Assembly: GCA_965646165.1 (NCBI GenBank)
Contig: CBFFYP010000032.1
Span: 1-43,709 of the forward strand
DNA: 43,709 nt
Source: MGBC114844 sp910585855
Lineage (GTDB): Bacteria; Bacillota; Clostridia; Lachnospirales; Lachnospiraceae
Reading direction: 5' to 3'
Part shown: positions 1 through 7,979 of the stretch, in pieces
Numbering within the stretch: the first letter of the stretch is position 1
Layout: the number at the start of each line of letters is the position of its first letter
Notes under the pieces: model-generated
Told to the model about the DNA's origin: nothing
The model's database searches: none
Seen by the model: the letters and a program-made list of their open reading frames with translations, nothing else
Made by a program: the position numbers and the translations under genes

Positions 1-110
1 CCACAGAAGCCCAAGACTTTCTAACCGTTCTCCGAAGTCGCAGGCAAAGGACAGGAGCAAACCGCCTCTTGCTGTTAGTTGATTTACGGTAGAAATTTTT
101 ATTACAGAAC
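1..110 (-). repeat. Type A repeat A0, truncated by the window edge
   Basis: Tail of a type A element. Its first 80 bases match 18321-18400 (copy A2) almost exactly, and the similarity runs on to about 150. Only the right arm is visible (44-69, AAAGGACAGGAGCAAACC inside it), so its partner arm must lie before position 1. The orientation is minus if ACAGCC-to-GGCGTCC is taken as forward. It forms an inverted pair with A1. Confidence 0.8.
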
Positions 111-140
111 AAGTTTTCAGTAAAGTTTGGATAATATTCT

Positions 141-495
141 TTTTTTGTTCCGGGGTCAAGAAACAGCCAGATTCGAAAACGGTGGGAAGTCTGCAGTGAC
201 TTTGGAAAAAAGTTAGAAGTTCTTGGACTTCTGCTCGAAAACCTAAGATTTTTTTCACATCCTGCTTCCATGCAGGGTGTGAAAAAAAAGGGGCGTGTTT
301 AGCCCGAATGATAGGAAAGAGGCTGTCTTATGGTTAAGAAAATCCTTCCTTACATCCGTTTTGTTTCGGTTGTTATGAGGGCGAATTGCGCCCCGGTCTG
401 TCTGGTTGGATGAAGGAAAAGGCAGAAGTCTTAGAACTTCTTGCTTTTTGGAAACCGGAACAGCAGGCTTCCCACCGTTTTCGAATCTGGCGTCC
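141..495 (+). repeat. Type A palindromic repeat A1, complete
   Basis: Complete type A copy. The arms at 166-189 and 468-491 are perfectly complementary over 24 bp. The core contains a hairpin at 250-287 (stem TCACATCCTGC / GCAGGGTGTGA, loop TTCCAT, extended by T and A runs), a GGGCG-AATTG-CGCCC hairpin near 382-397 and a GCAGAAGT...CTTCT hairpin near 422-444. The left flank, TTTTTTGTTCCGGGGTCAAG then AAACAGCC, is shared with other copies. The right end is GGCGTCC. No credible protein is encoded. Confidence 0.85.
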
Positions 496-522
496 TCTCT
501 GGCTCATCCCCCTATTTAGATA

Positions 523-552
523 TTGAATAATCCTACTTTTTTATGTTAAAAT
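523..552 (+). promoter_or_regulatory. Candidate sigma-A promoter for the 609 gene
   Basis: TTGAAT (523-528), 18 nt spacer, TAAAAT (547-552), about 57 nt upstream of the chosen start at 609. It lies just outside repeat A1. Sequence match only. Confidence 0.45.
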
Positions 553-608
553 AAAAGAAAACAGCACTTTTCATAGGTAAAACAATAGATTTGGAGGTGA
601 ATTACAGC

Positions 609-1025
609 GTGATTTTTTTTAAGATATTAGAAATTATTTTTTATATAGCTGCTGCATATATTTTTTTAAGTACAGCATGTGAATATCGTATGGGCAGACA
701 TCTGCTGGTAAAAGCATTTTATGCGAAAACTCCTTATCAAACTTTATTTACATTGATGCAAATGCCAAAGGATATAGAGGCAAGAGATTTAGGAAAGCTA
801 ACCTATATTGGATACATAGGGGTACTTCTTTCTACTATTGTTGCTGTAGTTCTCTTTTTTTATTCTATCTATCAGTATTATACAGGAGTTTCGTTTTCAC
901 TGACAGAAAGACTGCAGTTATGGGCATCGTTTTGTTTTGCTTGGGGAGTTTTGGCAATAGTGATTCAGATGCTGGATAGTTTTATAGGCTGGCTGATTTG
1001 GAAGTTTAGCAGAAGAATCAGGTAA
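609..1025 (+). CDS. Small integral membrane protein, function unknown
   Basis: A protein of about 138 residues that I do not recognise. It is hydrophobic, with three likely membrane segments (near residues 3-22, 68-90 and 102-125) and a basic C-terminus ending KFSRRIR. I chose the GTG at 609 because GGAGGTGA (593-600) sits 8 nt upstream. An in-frame TTG at 591 overlaps that ribosome binding site and is less likely. The next gene, an amidase, lies about 100 bp downstream on the same strand, so the two may be cotranscribed. An imperfect CATAAGA/TCTTATG dyad lies between them. Nothing in the sequence indicates an enzymatic role. Confidence 0.7.
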   Translation: MIFFKILEIIFYIAAAYIFLSTACEYRMGRHLLVKAFYAKTPYQTLFTLMQMPKDIEARDLGKLTYIGYIGVLLSTIVAVVLFFYSIYQYYTGVSFSLTERLQLWASFCFAWGVLAIVIQMLDSFIGWLIWKFSRRIR

Positions 1026-1126
1026 ATCATAACGAATAGACAACTTTATCCATGCATAAGATATAAAAAAAGTCTTATGGCAGAAGGATATCTAGATTCT
1101 GATTTTCTGCCATGATAGGAGCAGAT

Positions 1127-1816
1127 GTGAACGATAGAAAATGGGAACTTACTTTAGCATTGATATTATTAGCAGTGGTATCCTTATTGGCAGATCGATC
1201 TGAACTTTTGGCAGTTGTAGCACCAGCAGAACAAAAGAAAGTAGTTGTATTAGATGCCGGACATGGAGGAATGGATTCCGGGAAGGTAGCAGTCAATAAT
1301 AAACTGGAAAAAGATATTAATCTTAGTATTGTATATCTTTTAAAATCTACTTTAGAAGAACAAGGAATAACAGTTGTTTTGACTAGAGAGAATGAAGGCG
1401 GCCTTTATAAAGAAAGTGATTCCAATAAAAAACTTGCTGATATGAAAAAGAGGTGTGAAATTATAGAGAAAAGCGGCTGTATGTTAGCGATCAGTATTCA
1501 TCAGAATAGTTATCATGAAGCAGGAGTCAGTGGACCGCAGGTATTTTATTATGTTACTTCAGAAAAAGGAAAAAAAATAGCAGAAATTTTGCAGACTTGT
1601 TTAGTAGAAGAATTAAAGCCTGCAAAAACCAGAACAGCTAAATCAAATGATAATTATTATTTATTAAAGAATGTGCCCTGTCCGATTGTAATTGTTGAGT
1701 GTGGTTTTTTATCAAATTGGGAGGAGGCAGAACTGCTCTGTACAGAGGCTTATCAAAAAAGGGTAGCAGATGCTGTTGCAAGGGGAATTTTGGAATATTT
1801 AGATTCTGTTCCGTAA
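1127..1816 (+). CDS. cwlD: N-acetylmuramoyl-L-alanine amidase, CwlD-like (Amidase_3)
   Basis: Zinc amidase that cuts the bond between N-acetylmuramic acid and L-alanine in peptidoglycan. All expected zinc and catalytic residues are visible: His in DAGHGG, Glu in KLEKDINL, His in SIHQN and Glu in VECGFLSN. A single N-terminal hydrophobic segment (LALILLAVVSLLA) would tether it outside the membrane. The length of about 230 residues matches Bacillus subtilis CwlD (237), which makes muramic-delta-lactam in spore cortex. The spore role here is inferred from family and length. The GTG at 1127 has AGGAG five nt upstream; an in-frame ATG at 1112 is the alternative but lacks a good ribosome binding site. 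There are no cell-wall-binding repeats, unlike autolysins. Confidence 0.85.
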   Translation: MNDRKWELTLALILLAVVSLLADRSELLAVVAPAEQKKVVVLDAGHGGMDSGKVAVNNKLEKDINLSIVYLLKSTLEEQGITVVLTRENEGGLYKESDSNKKLADMKKRCEIIEKSGCMLAISIHQNSYHEAGVSGPQVFYYVTSEKGKKIAEILQTCLVEELKPAKTRTAKSNDNYYLLKNVPCPIVIVECGFLSNWEEAELLCTEAYQKRVADAVARGILEYLDSVP

Positions 1817-1874
1817 GTGCTGTGGTACAGGAAGTTTTTAATACTGTCCAACTTATGTACTAAGTAGAAATTAG

Positions 1875-1903
1875 TTGACATTTATATAGAAAAATGGTAT
1901 TTT
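1875..1903 (+). promoter_or_regulatory. Sigma-A promoter of the chemosensory cluster
   Basis: TTGACA (1875-1880), 17 nt spacer, TATTTT (1898-1903), about 70 nt before the start at 1974. The -35 is a perfect consensus match. No other good promoter was seen until after cheA-cheW-mcp, so it probably drives much of the operon. Confidence 0.65.
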
Positions 1904-1973
1904 AGTAATAAAGAAAAATTTTTTGTATACAAAAAGAATGAATACATATACAAGAAAAAATTAAGGAGTAATT

Positions 1974-3056
1974 ATGGAAACACAGCAGATATTGATTGTG
2001 GATGATGGAGAGGTAAATCGTGCGATATTGAATGAAATGTTCTGTGATGAATATGAAACAATAGAAGCATCTAATGGTCAGGACGCAATTTATGAAATTG
2101 AAAAAAATCATAATATTGTATTAATTTTATTGGATATTGTTATGCCTATTTTAAATGGGTTTCGTGTATTGGATTATATGAAAGAACACAATCTGCTCGA
2201 TCGAATTCCAGTTATTCTAATTACAAGTGAAACGGTAAGAGACAGTGAAGATAAGGCATATTCCTATGGTGTAGCAGATGTTATGCATAAACCATTTTAT
2301 CCACATATTGTAAAAAGAAGAAGTAAGAATATTATTGAACTGTATCAAAATAAACGGAATATGGAAATTCGCCTAAAAGAGCAGGAAATTGCGATTTTGG
2401 CAAAGGAGAAGGAGATTCGTAAGAATAATGAACTGATGATCGAAGCATTAAGTTCTATTGTAGAGTTCCGAAGTGCGGAAACAGGAGAACATACAAGACG
2501 TATTAAGTATTTTACCAGAATTTTACTGAAATATCTGATGAAATTTTTCCCAAAGTATGGTTTAACGGATTCTCAAGTAGAGGAGATGATACAGGCATCT
2601 GCACTTCATGATATTGGAAAAATTGGAATTCCAGATGCAATTTTGCTAAAGCCAGCGAAACTGACAGAAGAAGAGTATGAGATTATGAAGACTCATACTA
2701 CGATTGGATGTGATATGTTAGAAAAGTGCTATCGGGATAAGGAAAGTAATTTCTATCAGTATTGTTATGAGATTTGTCGTTATCATCATGAGAGATGGGA
2801 CGGAAAGGGATATCCGGATCATTTGGCAGGGAATGAGATACCACTGAGTGCGCAAGTTGTTGCTGTTGCGGATGTATATGATGCATTGGTAAGCCCAAGA
2901 GTGTATAAAGAATCTTATGCAAATGACGAAGCATTTGATATGATTAAAAGTGGAGAATGTGGTCAGTTTGCACCAGATATATTGGAGTGTTTCGAGCTTG
3001 CCAGAGAAGAGTTCTTTAATATTATGGAAGTAATTAAGATGTTTAATTTTTTATGA
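1974..3056 (+). CDS. Response regulator with HD-GYP domain (probable c-di-GMP phosphodiesterase)
   Basis: Residues 1-120 form a receiver domain with an acidic pair at 10-11, phospho-acceptor Asp54 (LLDIVMP), Thr84 and Lys106. A helical linker (about 120-155) leads to an HD-GYP domain: His173 (GEHTRR), His212-Asp213 (HDIGKIGIPD), His271-His272 and GYP at 279-281. Known HD-GYP proteins of this form hydrolyse cyclic di-GMP, and the metal-binding residues are intact, so activity is likely. Phosphorylation by a kinase in this cluster would control it. It is the first gene of the cluster, with TTAAGGAG before the ATG. A hairpin follows it, so it may be made in excess over the downstream genes. Confidence 0.9.
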   Translation: METQQILIVDDGEVNRAILNEMFCDEYETIEASNGQDAIYEIEKNHNIVLILLDIVMPILNGFRVLDYMKEHNLLDRIPVILITSETVRDSEDKAYSYGVADVMHKPFYPHIVKRRSKNIIELYQNKRNMEIRLKEQEIAILAKEKEIRKNNELMIEALSSIVEFRSAETGEHTRRIKYFTRILLKYLMKFFPKYGLTDSQVEEMIQASALHDIGKIGIPDAILLKPAKLTEEEYEIMKTHTTIGCDMLEKCYRDKESNFYQYCYEICRYHHERWDGKGYPDHLAGNEIPLSAQVVAVADVYDALVSPRVYKESYANDEAFDMIKSGECGQFAPDILECFELAREEFFNIMEVIKMFNFL

Positions 3057-3062
3057 TATTTG

Positions 3063-3114
3063 AAAGAGGGGAGTAAGGCAACAAAACGATTTTGTTTTTG
3101 TTGCCCTCTTTTGG
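3063..3114 (+). terminator. Terminator-like hairpin / possible attenuator
   Basis: Inner stem GGCAACAAAA (3077-3086) pairs with TTTTGTTGCC (3096-3105). Outer AAAGAG (3063-3068) pairs with CTCTTT (3106-3111). The U tract after it is short, so it may only attenuate reading into the kinase gene that starts at 3137. Confidence 0.55.
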
Positions 3115-3136
3115 GTTTGTCATAAGGAGGAAAATT

Positions 3137-4567
3137 ATGGGACGGAAGGAAAGTGAAATATTTCCGATAGAAAAAGCCTTAGAGATGATACTTATGTTTG
3201 ATCAAAAAGGGAAAATTTTCTATACAAATGCAACAGCAAGAGAAAAGCTAGAATATGAAAATGATTTATGTGATAAAAACATTGGTGATGTTTTTCCTAG
3301 TACATTTAAGATTTCTCAGGACGGTTTTGAAACAGAATTAGTATTTAACAGTCAATTAGAGAATATGGTCGCCTACCGTAAAAATAATACCTGTTTTCCA
3401 GTAGAAGCAAAAATAGTAGTTAGTGAAGAGATGCCGGAAACTTATATCTGTATGGCAAATGATATATTAGAAAAAGAGTTTCTAGGAAGAGAAATAGAGC
3501 AGGTGAAGCAGGAGGCGCAGCAGGCGGCAAAGGTGAAATCGGAATTCGTTGCTAATGTAACACATGAATTAAGAACGCCCGTGAACGGGATATTGGGAAA
3601 TGTTAAAGAACTGTTAAGTGAGGAAGTCGATCAGCGAGTGGAAAAAGGGCTTCGGATTATCGAGCGCTGCTGCGGGGATATGAATAAGATTATCAATAAT
3701 ATTTTGGATTTTTCTAAGTTAGAGGCAGGAAAGTTTATATTAGAACCACGTAAATTTCACTTTCGAAGCATGTTAGATTATATAAAGGCACAGCATATTA
3801 ATAAGATGACAGAAAAAGGCTTGGGCTTTTTTATGACAGTATCTCCGCAAGTGCCGGAATATATTATAGGGGATGAGCTTCGCATTGGACAGATTTTAAA
3901 TAATTTATTGTCAAATGCTTTGAAATTTACGGCTTTAGGAAAAATTACCTTGGAAATTTTTCGGACGGCGCAAGTAAATGATAAAATAGAATTGTTTTTT
4001 ATTGTTTCGGATACAGGAATCGGAATTGATAAAGCAGATAAAGATAAGTTATTTCAGAGTTTTTCTCAAGTGGATGCTTCTATTTCCAGAAAATATGGCG
4101 GAACGGGTTTAGGGTTGAATATTTGTAAGCAGCTTGTTGAATTGATGGGGGGCAGGATTGAAGTAGAAAGTGAGAAAAACAGAGGAAGTAATTTTTCTTT
4201 TTCGGCATGGGTAGGAGTAACAGAGGAAGAGGCTGCTTTGCTTCAGGAAGATGACAGAAAAGAATCGTTTGTTTCTTCCTTTGGAATAGGTGCATTTGGA
4301 AACGGTGCAGAGGATACAGCAAATGTAAGAGAATATGGAACAAAGGAGAATCAGGAAAATCTAAAGAGAACCTTGTCAAAGCTGATTCTTTGTGTGGAGA
4401 TGGAGAATTGGGAAAAAGCAGAGATGTTTATGGAAACCGTAAAGCAGTTGACAGAAGGTGCACCACGTGAGATCAGCCGTTTGGTTCTTCGTCTGAAAAT
4501 GGCAATTCAAAAGGAGAATTATGATAAAGTTTCTAGTGAATATAAGGAATTGATAAAGTTGGTATAG
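3137..4567 (+). CDS. Cytoplasmic PAS histidine kinase
   Basis: A 476-residue kinase with no membrane segment. A PAS-like N-terminus (about 10-110) is followed by a coiled linker, then a HisKA domain with phospho-acceptor His143 (NVTHELRTP). The ATPase domain has an N box (NLLSNALKF, 257-264), a G1 box (DTGIGI, 292-297) and a G2 box (GGTGLGL, 321-327). A helical C-terminal tail (about 395-476) resembles the ends of hybrid kinases but has no receiver domain and no obvious Hpt histidine. The start at ATG 3137 is set by AAGGAGG eight nt upstream. Likely partners are the flanking REC-HD-GYP proteins or the CheY-like receiver. The signal is unknown, but a soluble PAS suggests an internal cue. Confidence 0.88.
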   Translation: MGRKESEIFPIEKALEMILMFDQKGKIFYTNATAREKLEYENDLCDKNIGDVFPSTFKISQDGFETELVFNSQLENMVAYRKNNTCFPVEAKIVVSEEMPETYICMANDILEKEFLGREIEQVKQEAQQAAKVKSEFVANVTHELRTPVNGILGNVKELLSEEVDQRVEKGLRIIERCCGDMNKIINNILDFSKLEAGKFILEPRKFHFRSMLDYIKAQHINKMTEKGLGFFMTVSPQVPEYIIGDELRIGQILNNLLSNALKFTALGKITLEIFRTAQVNDKIELFFIVSDTGIGIDKADKDKLFQSFSQVDASISRKYGGTGLGLNICKQLVELMGGRIEVESEKNRGSNFSFSAWVGVTEEEAALLQEDDRKESFVSSFGIGAFGNGAEDTANVREYGTKENQENLKRTLSKLILCVEMENWEKAEMFMETVKQLTEGAPREISRLVLRLKMAIQKENYDKVSSEYKELIKLV

Positions 4568-4603
4568 AGCAGAAAAAACAAGAGTCAGATAGGAGGCGGA
4601 TGT

Positions 4604-5665
4604 ATGGCTTATGAGGGAGCAGATCTGAGAAAAGAGAGGATTCTGATTGTAGACGATATGGAAACCAATCGATTGATTTTGGAAGATATTATCATTAATA
4701 TGGGCTATTCTCCCACATTGGCGGAGAGCGGAGAAGAGGCTTTAGAGATGATTAAAAAATGCCCGCCTCATTTGGTATTGACGGATATTTCTATGCCGGG
4801 AATCGATGGTTATCAGCTCTGTAAAATTTTAAAGGGAAATGAGAAGACAAAGGATATTTCTGTAATATTTATTTCTGCATTTGACAATCCCGAAGATATT
4901 GTGGAGGGATTTTTGTTAGGGGGAGAGGATTATATTACAAAGCCATTTGTTCCTGAGATTATACAGGCACGGGTGGGGGTACATCTTCGTCTGCTGAAAG
5001 CAAAAAGGGAGCTTGTGGAATTGAACCGAAGGCTGCAGGTTTCTGTCAGTGAGCAGTTAAGACAGATGGAATTAGAAAAAAAGAATATTTTGTATGCATT
5101 GGCAAATATTGCAGCACAAAATTCCAGTTATGAGGAGAAACACACGGAAAGGCTGAAATACAACTGCCAGATATTGGCACAGGGAATGCAGCTTTCTCTT
5201 CAGTTTGGAGATAAAATATCCGATACATTTATTGACACGATTGAATTGGCAGCACCTCTTTGTGATATAGGAAAAATTGGGATTTCAAAAGAGATACTGC
5301 AAAAGAGAACAACGCTGACAGAAGAAGAAATTGCTGTCATACAAAGTCATACAACAATAGGAGCAAAACTGTTAGAGGATCTTCATGTAAATAATGATTA
5401 TAATGAATTTATCAGTACTTCTATTGATATTACACGTTCTCATCATGAAAACTGGGATGGCAGCGGATATCCAGATGGTTTAAAGGGAAAAGAAATTCCT
5501 CTTGCGGCACAGATTGTTTCTGTGATATCAACATATTGCACTCTGACAGGAGAAGAGAATTACAGCAGAGAGGAAGCTCTTGCGATAATGAGAAAACAGT
5601 CTGGGATTCGCTTTAATCCAGATATTTTTGAAATATGTTGTAAAATATCACGACAGTTATGTTAG
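4604..5665 (+). CDS. Response regulator with degenerate HD-GYP domain
   Basis: The receiver domain (about 12-130) is intact: Asp17-Asp18, phospho-acceptor Asp61 (LTDISMP), Ser91 and Lys113. The HD-GYP domain (about 160-353) keeps His180, His249, His280-His281 and GYP at 288-290. At the signature HD position it reads Cys220-Asp221 (LCDIGKIG), so a metal-binding histidine is lost. It probably binds the nucleotide or a partner without full phosphodiesterase activity, although cysteine could in principle bind a metal. It is a paralogue of the protein at 1974 and overlaps the longest cheR reading frame by 7 nt, so the genes are cotranscribed. The start at 4604 has AGGAGGCGG upstream. Confidence 0.87.
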   Translation: MAYEGADLRKERILIVDDMETNRLILEDIIINMGYSPTLAESGEEALEMIKKCPPHLVLTDISMPGIDGYQLCKILKGNEKTKDISVIFISAFDNPEDIVEGFLLGGEDYITKPFVPEIIQARVGVHLRLLKAKRELVELNRRLQVSVSEQLRQMELEKKNILYALANIAAQNSSYEEKHTERLKYNCQILAQGMQLSLQFGDKISDTFIDTIELAAPLCDIGKIGISKEILQKRTTLTEEEIAVIQSHTTIGAKLLEDLHVNNDYNEFISTSIDITRSHHENWDGSGYPDGLKGKEIPLAAQIVSVISTYCTLTGEENYSREEALAIMRKQSGIRFNPDIFEICCKISRQLC

Positions 5666-5682
5666 ACCGGGAGGGACGGACA

Positions 5683-6498
5683 GTGATAACAGAGGAAGAA
5701 TTTATTAGAATTTCTACTCATATGAAACAGCATTATGGGATTGATTTAAGCCAGAAAAAAGTAATTATCAATGGGCGAATGGAAAACTATATTAAATCAA
5801 ATGGCTGGAAGAATTTTCATGAGTATCTGAATGCGATGGAGGCGGATCGCTCAGGGGCATTAGAGAAGGTATTAGTCAATTTTTTGACAACCAATCATAC
5901 TTATTTTATGCGTGAGTTTGAACATTTTGAATATTTTAAAAAAGAGGTGCTTCCTTGGCTGAAGAAGAAGGAAAGCAGCAGAAAGGATCTGCGTATTTGG
6001 TGCGGAGCAGCTTCTACAGGAGAAGAACCCTATATGATTGCAATGGTATTGGCTGATTTTTTTGGTATGGAGCATAGTAATTGGGATACAAAAGTGCTGG
6101 CTACCGACATTTCAACTAAAGCACTAAAGCAGGCGATTGCAGGTGTCTATACGGCAGAACAGCTTAAAAATCTTCCAGAACAGTGGAAAAGGCATTTTTT
6201 TACTCCGATTGTCGGAGGAGCGCAGTATATGGTAAAGGATGAACTGAAAAAGGAAGTGATTTTTCGTCAGTTTAATTTGATGGATTCGTTTCCGTTTAAA
6301 AGGAAATTACATACAGTATTTTTACGAAATGTAATGATTTATTTTGATGATAAGACGAAAAAGGAATTGATTCAAAAAGTATATGACAATATGGAGCCGG
6401 GCGGCTATCTGTTTATTGGAACAACAGAAACGCTCGATCGGAGCAGTACACCATTTCAGATTATCCAGCCGTCAATATTTAGAAAGAAGGAAGGTTAA
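5683..6498 (+). CDS. cheR: Chemoreceptor glutamate methyltransferase CheR
   Basis: SAM-dependent methyltransferase that methylates glutamates on chemoreceptors for adaptation. The N-terminal helical domain leads into the class I fold: the SAM loop WCGAASTGEEPY (about 107-118), LATDIST, and the CheR signature FLRNVMIYFD. The length, 271 residues, is typical. I chose GTG 5683 because GGGAGG ends 8 nt upstream. An ATG at 5659 overlaps the preceding gene and has no ribosome binding site. It is followed 7 nt later by cheB, the opposing enzyme. Confidence 0.93.
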   Translation: MITEEEFIRISTHMKQHYGIDLSQKKVIINGRMENYIKSNGWKNFHEYLNAMEADRSGALEKVLVNFLTTNHTYFMREFEHFEYFKKEVLPWLKKKESSRKDLRIWCGAASTGEEPYMIAMVLADFFGMEHSNWDTKVLATDISTKALKQAIAGVYTAEQLKNLPEQWKRHFFTPIVGGAQYMVKDELKKEVIFRQFNLMDSFPFKRKLHTVFLRNVMIYFDDKTKKELIQKVYDNMEPGGYLFIGTTETLDRSSTPFQIIQPSIFRKKEG

Positions 6499-6505
6499 TT
6501 AAGAT

Positions 6506-7534
6506 ATGCGGCCGATTAGAGTTTTAGTTGTGGAAGATTCTATTGTATTTCGGGAGCTGCTGGTACAAAACTTAAACAGAGATCCGGCAGTGCAGGTAGT
6601 TGCAACGGCAAGAGATCCCTTTGAGGCAAGGGATGCGATTTTGGCGTATAAACCAGATGTTATGACATTGGATGTGGAACTTCCAAGGATGAGCGGAATC
6701 GAATTTTTGCGAAAACTGATACCCCAGTATCCGCTTCCGGTTATTGTAATCAGTGCATTAAGTGATAAAGTATTTGATGCATTAAATGCGGGAGCGGTGG
6801 ATTTTGTAGCAAAGCCTGCAGTATCAAGCCGAGCGCAGCTTCAGGATTTTATTCGAAATGAACTTTTGGTAAAGATTAAAATTGCATCAACTGCAAAAAT
6901 TGGAAATATTAAACGAACCGTGATGGAACAGGAACAGCAAAGCCTTTCTGTAAAGGGAAATAATCTGGTTGTGGCAATCGGTGCTTCTACAGGCGGAACA
7001 GAAGCAATCTTTTCTGTGGTAAAGGATTATGGAACGGATATTCCGGGAATTGTAATCGTACAGCATATGCCGCAGGGATTTACAGGAATGTATGCAAAGC
7101 GGCTAAACGATCAGTGCCGGGTACAGGTAAAAGAGGCACAAACAGGAGATCGGGTGCTGCCGGGGCATGTATTGATTGCTCCGGGAGGAGATATGCATAT
7201 GCATTTGGTAAAGGTAAATGGTGCTTATCAGGTAGAAGTAAAGAAAGGACCGAAGGTAAATGGTCACTGTCCTTCTGTCGATGTTTTATTTGAATCGGTT
7301 GCAAAAGCAGCAGGACCACATGCAGTGGGAATTATTTTGACCGGTATGGGCGGTGATGGGGCAAAGGGATTATTGGCAATGAGAAAGGCAGGAGCTAGAA
7401 CCATTGGGCAGGATGAATCAACTTGTATTGTGTATGGTATGCCAAAAGTTGCGTATGATTTGGGAGCGGTAGAATATCAGGAAAAACTGACGGATATCGC
7501 AGGAAGAACATATGCATTATTAAATAAAATGTAG
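6506..7534 (+). CDS. cheB: Chemoreceptor methylesterase/deamidase CheB
   Basis: Removes methyl groups from receptor glutamates and deamidates glutamines. The receiver domain (1-120) has Asp11 and phospho-acceptor Asp56 (LDVELPRMSG). The esterase domain has the catalytic triad Ser161 (GASTGG), His187 (VQHMPQ) and Asp284 (MGGDGAKG). All catalytic residues are present and the length of 342 is normal. Phosphorylation by CheA (7980) is expected to activate it. The ribosome binding site GAAGGAAGG lies within the end of cheR. Confidence 0.94.
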   Translation: MRPIRVLVVEDSIVFRELLVQNLNRDPAVQVVATARDPFEARDAILAYKPDVMTLDVELPRMSGIEFLRKLIPQYPLPVIVISALSDKVFDALNAGAVDFVAKPAVSSRAQLQDFIRNELLVKIKIASTAKIGNIKRTVMEQEQQSLSVKGNNLVVAIGASTGGTEAIFSVVKDYGTDIPGIVIVQHMPQGFTGMYAKRLNDQCRVQVKEAQTGDRVLPGHVLIAPGGDMHMHLVKVNGAYQVEVKKGPKVNGHCPSVDVLFESVAKAAGPHAVGIILTGMGGDGAKGLLAMRKAGARTIGQDESTCIVYGMPKVAYDLGAVEYQEKLTDIAGRTYALLNKM

Positions 7535-7544
7535 AGGAGAGAGA

Positions 7545-7940
7545 ATGATGAAGATTCTATTAGCAGAAGACGATTTTGTTACAAGGAAGTTTATGGTAAA
7601 TTTTCTGTCAAAGTATGGAGAGTGTGATGTAACGGTCGATGGAATGGAAGCAGTGGATGCGTTTATGATGGCATTGGAAGATGATGAGCCTTATGATTTG
7701 GTATGTTTAGATATTATGATGCCGGTTATGGATGGTTATCAGGCATTAATGGGGATTCGAAATTTGGAGAAACAAAGAAATGTTCCAGAAGATAAGGCAG
7801 TAAAAGTAATTATGACTACGGCTTTAAATGAAGAGAGAAATGTAAAGATGGCGTTTGAGTTAGGCTGTACCATTTATTCCGGGAAACCAATCGATCAGGG
7901 AAGATTTGAGCAGGCGTTGAAGAAGTTGAACCTTATTTGA
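7545..7940 (+). CDS. cheY: CheY-like single-domain response regulator
   Basis: A 131-residue stand-alone receiver. Acidic residues Glu8-Asp9-Asp10, phospho-acceptor Asp56 (LDIMMPVMDG), Thr91/Thr92 and Lys114 (SGKP) are all present. It sits directly before cheA, so CheA is its likely phosphodonor. Because no flagellar motor genes are visible, its target may not be a flagellar switch. It could act as a phosphate sink or as an output to another surface process. The start codon could be either of the two consecutive ATGs at 7545 and 7548. Confidence 0.88.
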   Translation: MMKILLAEDDFVTRKFMVNFLSKYGECDVTVDGMEAVDAFMMALEDDEPYDLVCLDIMMPVMDGYQALMGIRNLEKQRNVPEDKAVKVIMTTALNEERNVKMAFELGCTIYSGKPIDQGRFEQALKKLNLI

Positions 7941-7979
7941 CGAAAGAACAAACTGGAATATGCAGGAAAGGAGAAGGAT

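Noticed and set aside
141..495. Type A element as a group II intron, IscB/omega RNA or a known large ncRNA such as ROOL or GOLLD
   Set aside because: There is no GUGYG start or domain V-like end, no linked nuclease gene, and copies are too short and too numerous. The private arms do not fit these classes. A covariance search would be needed for a final answer.
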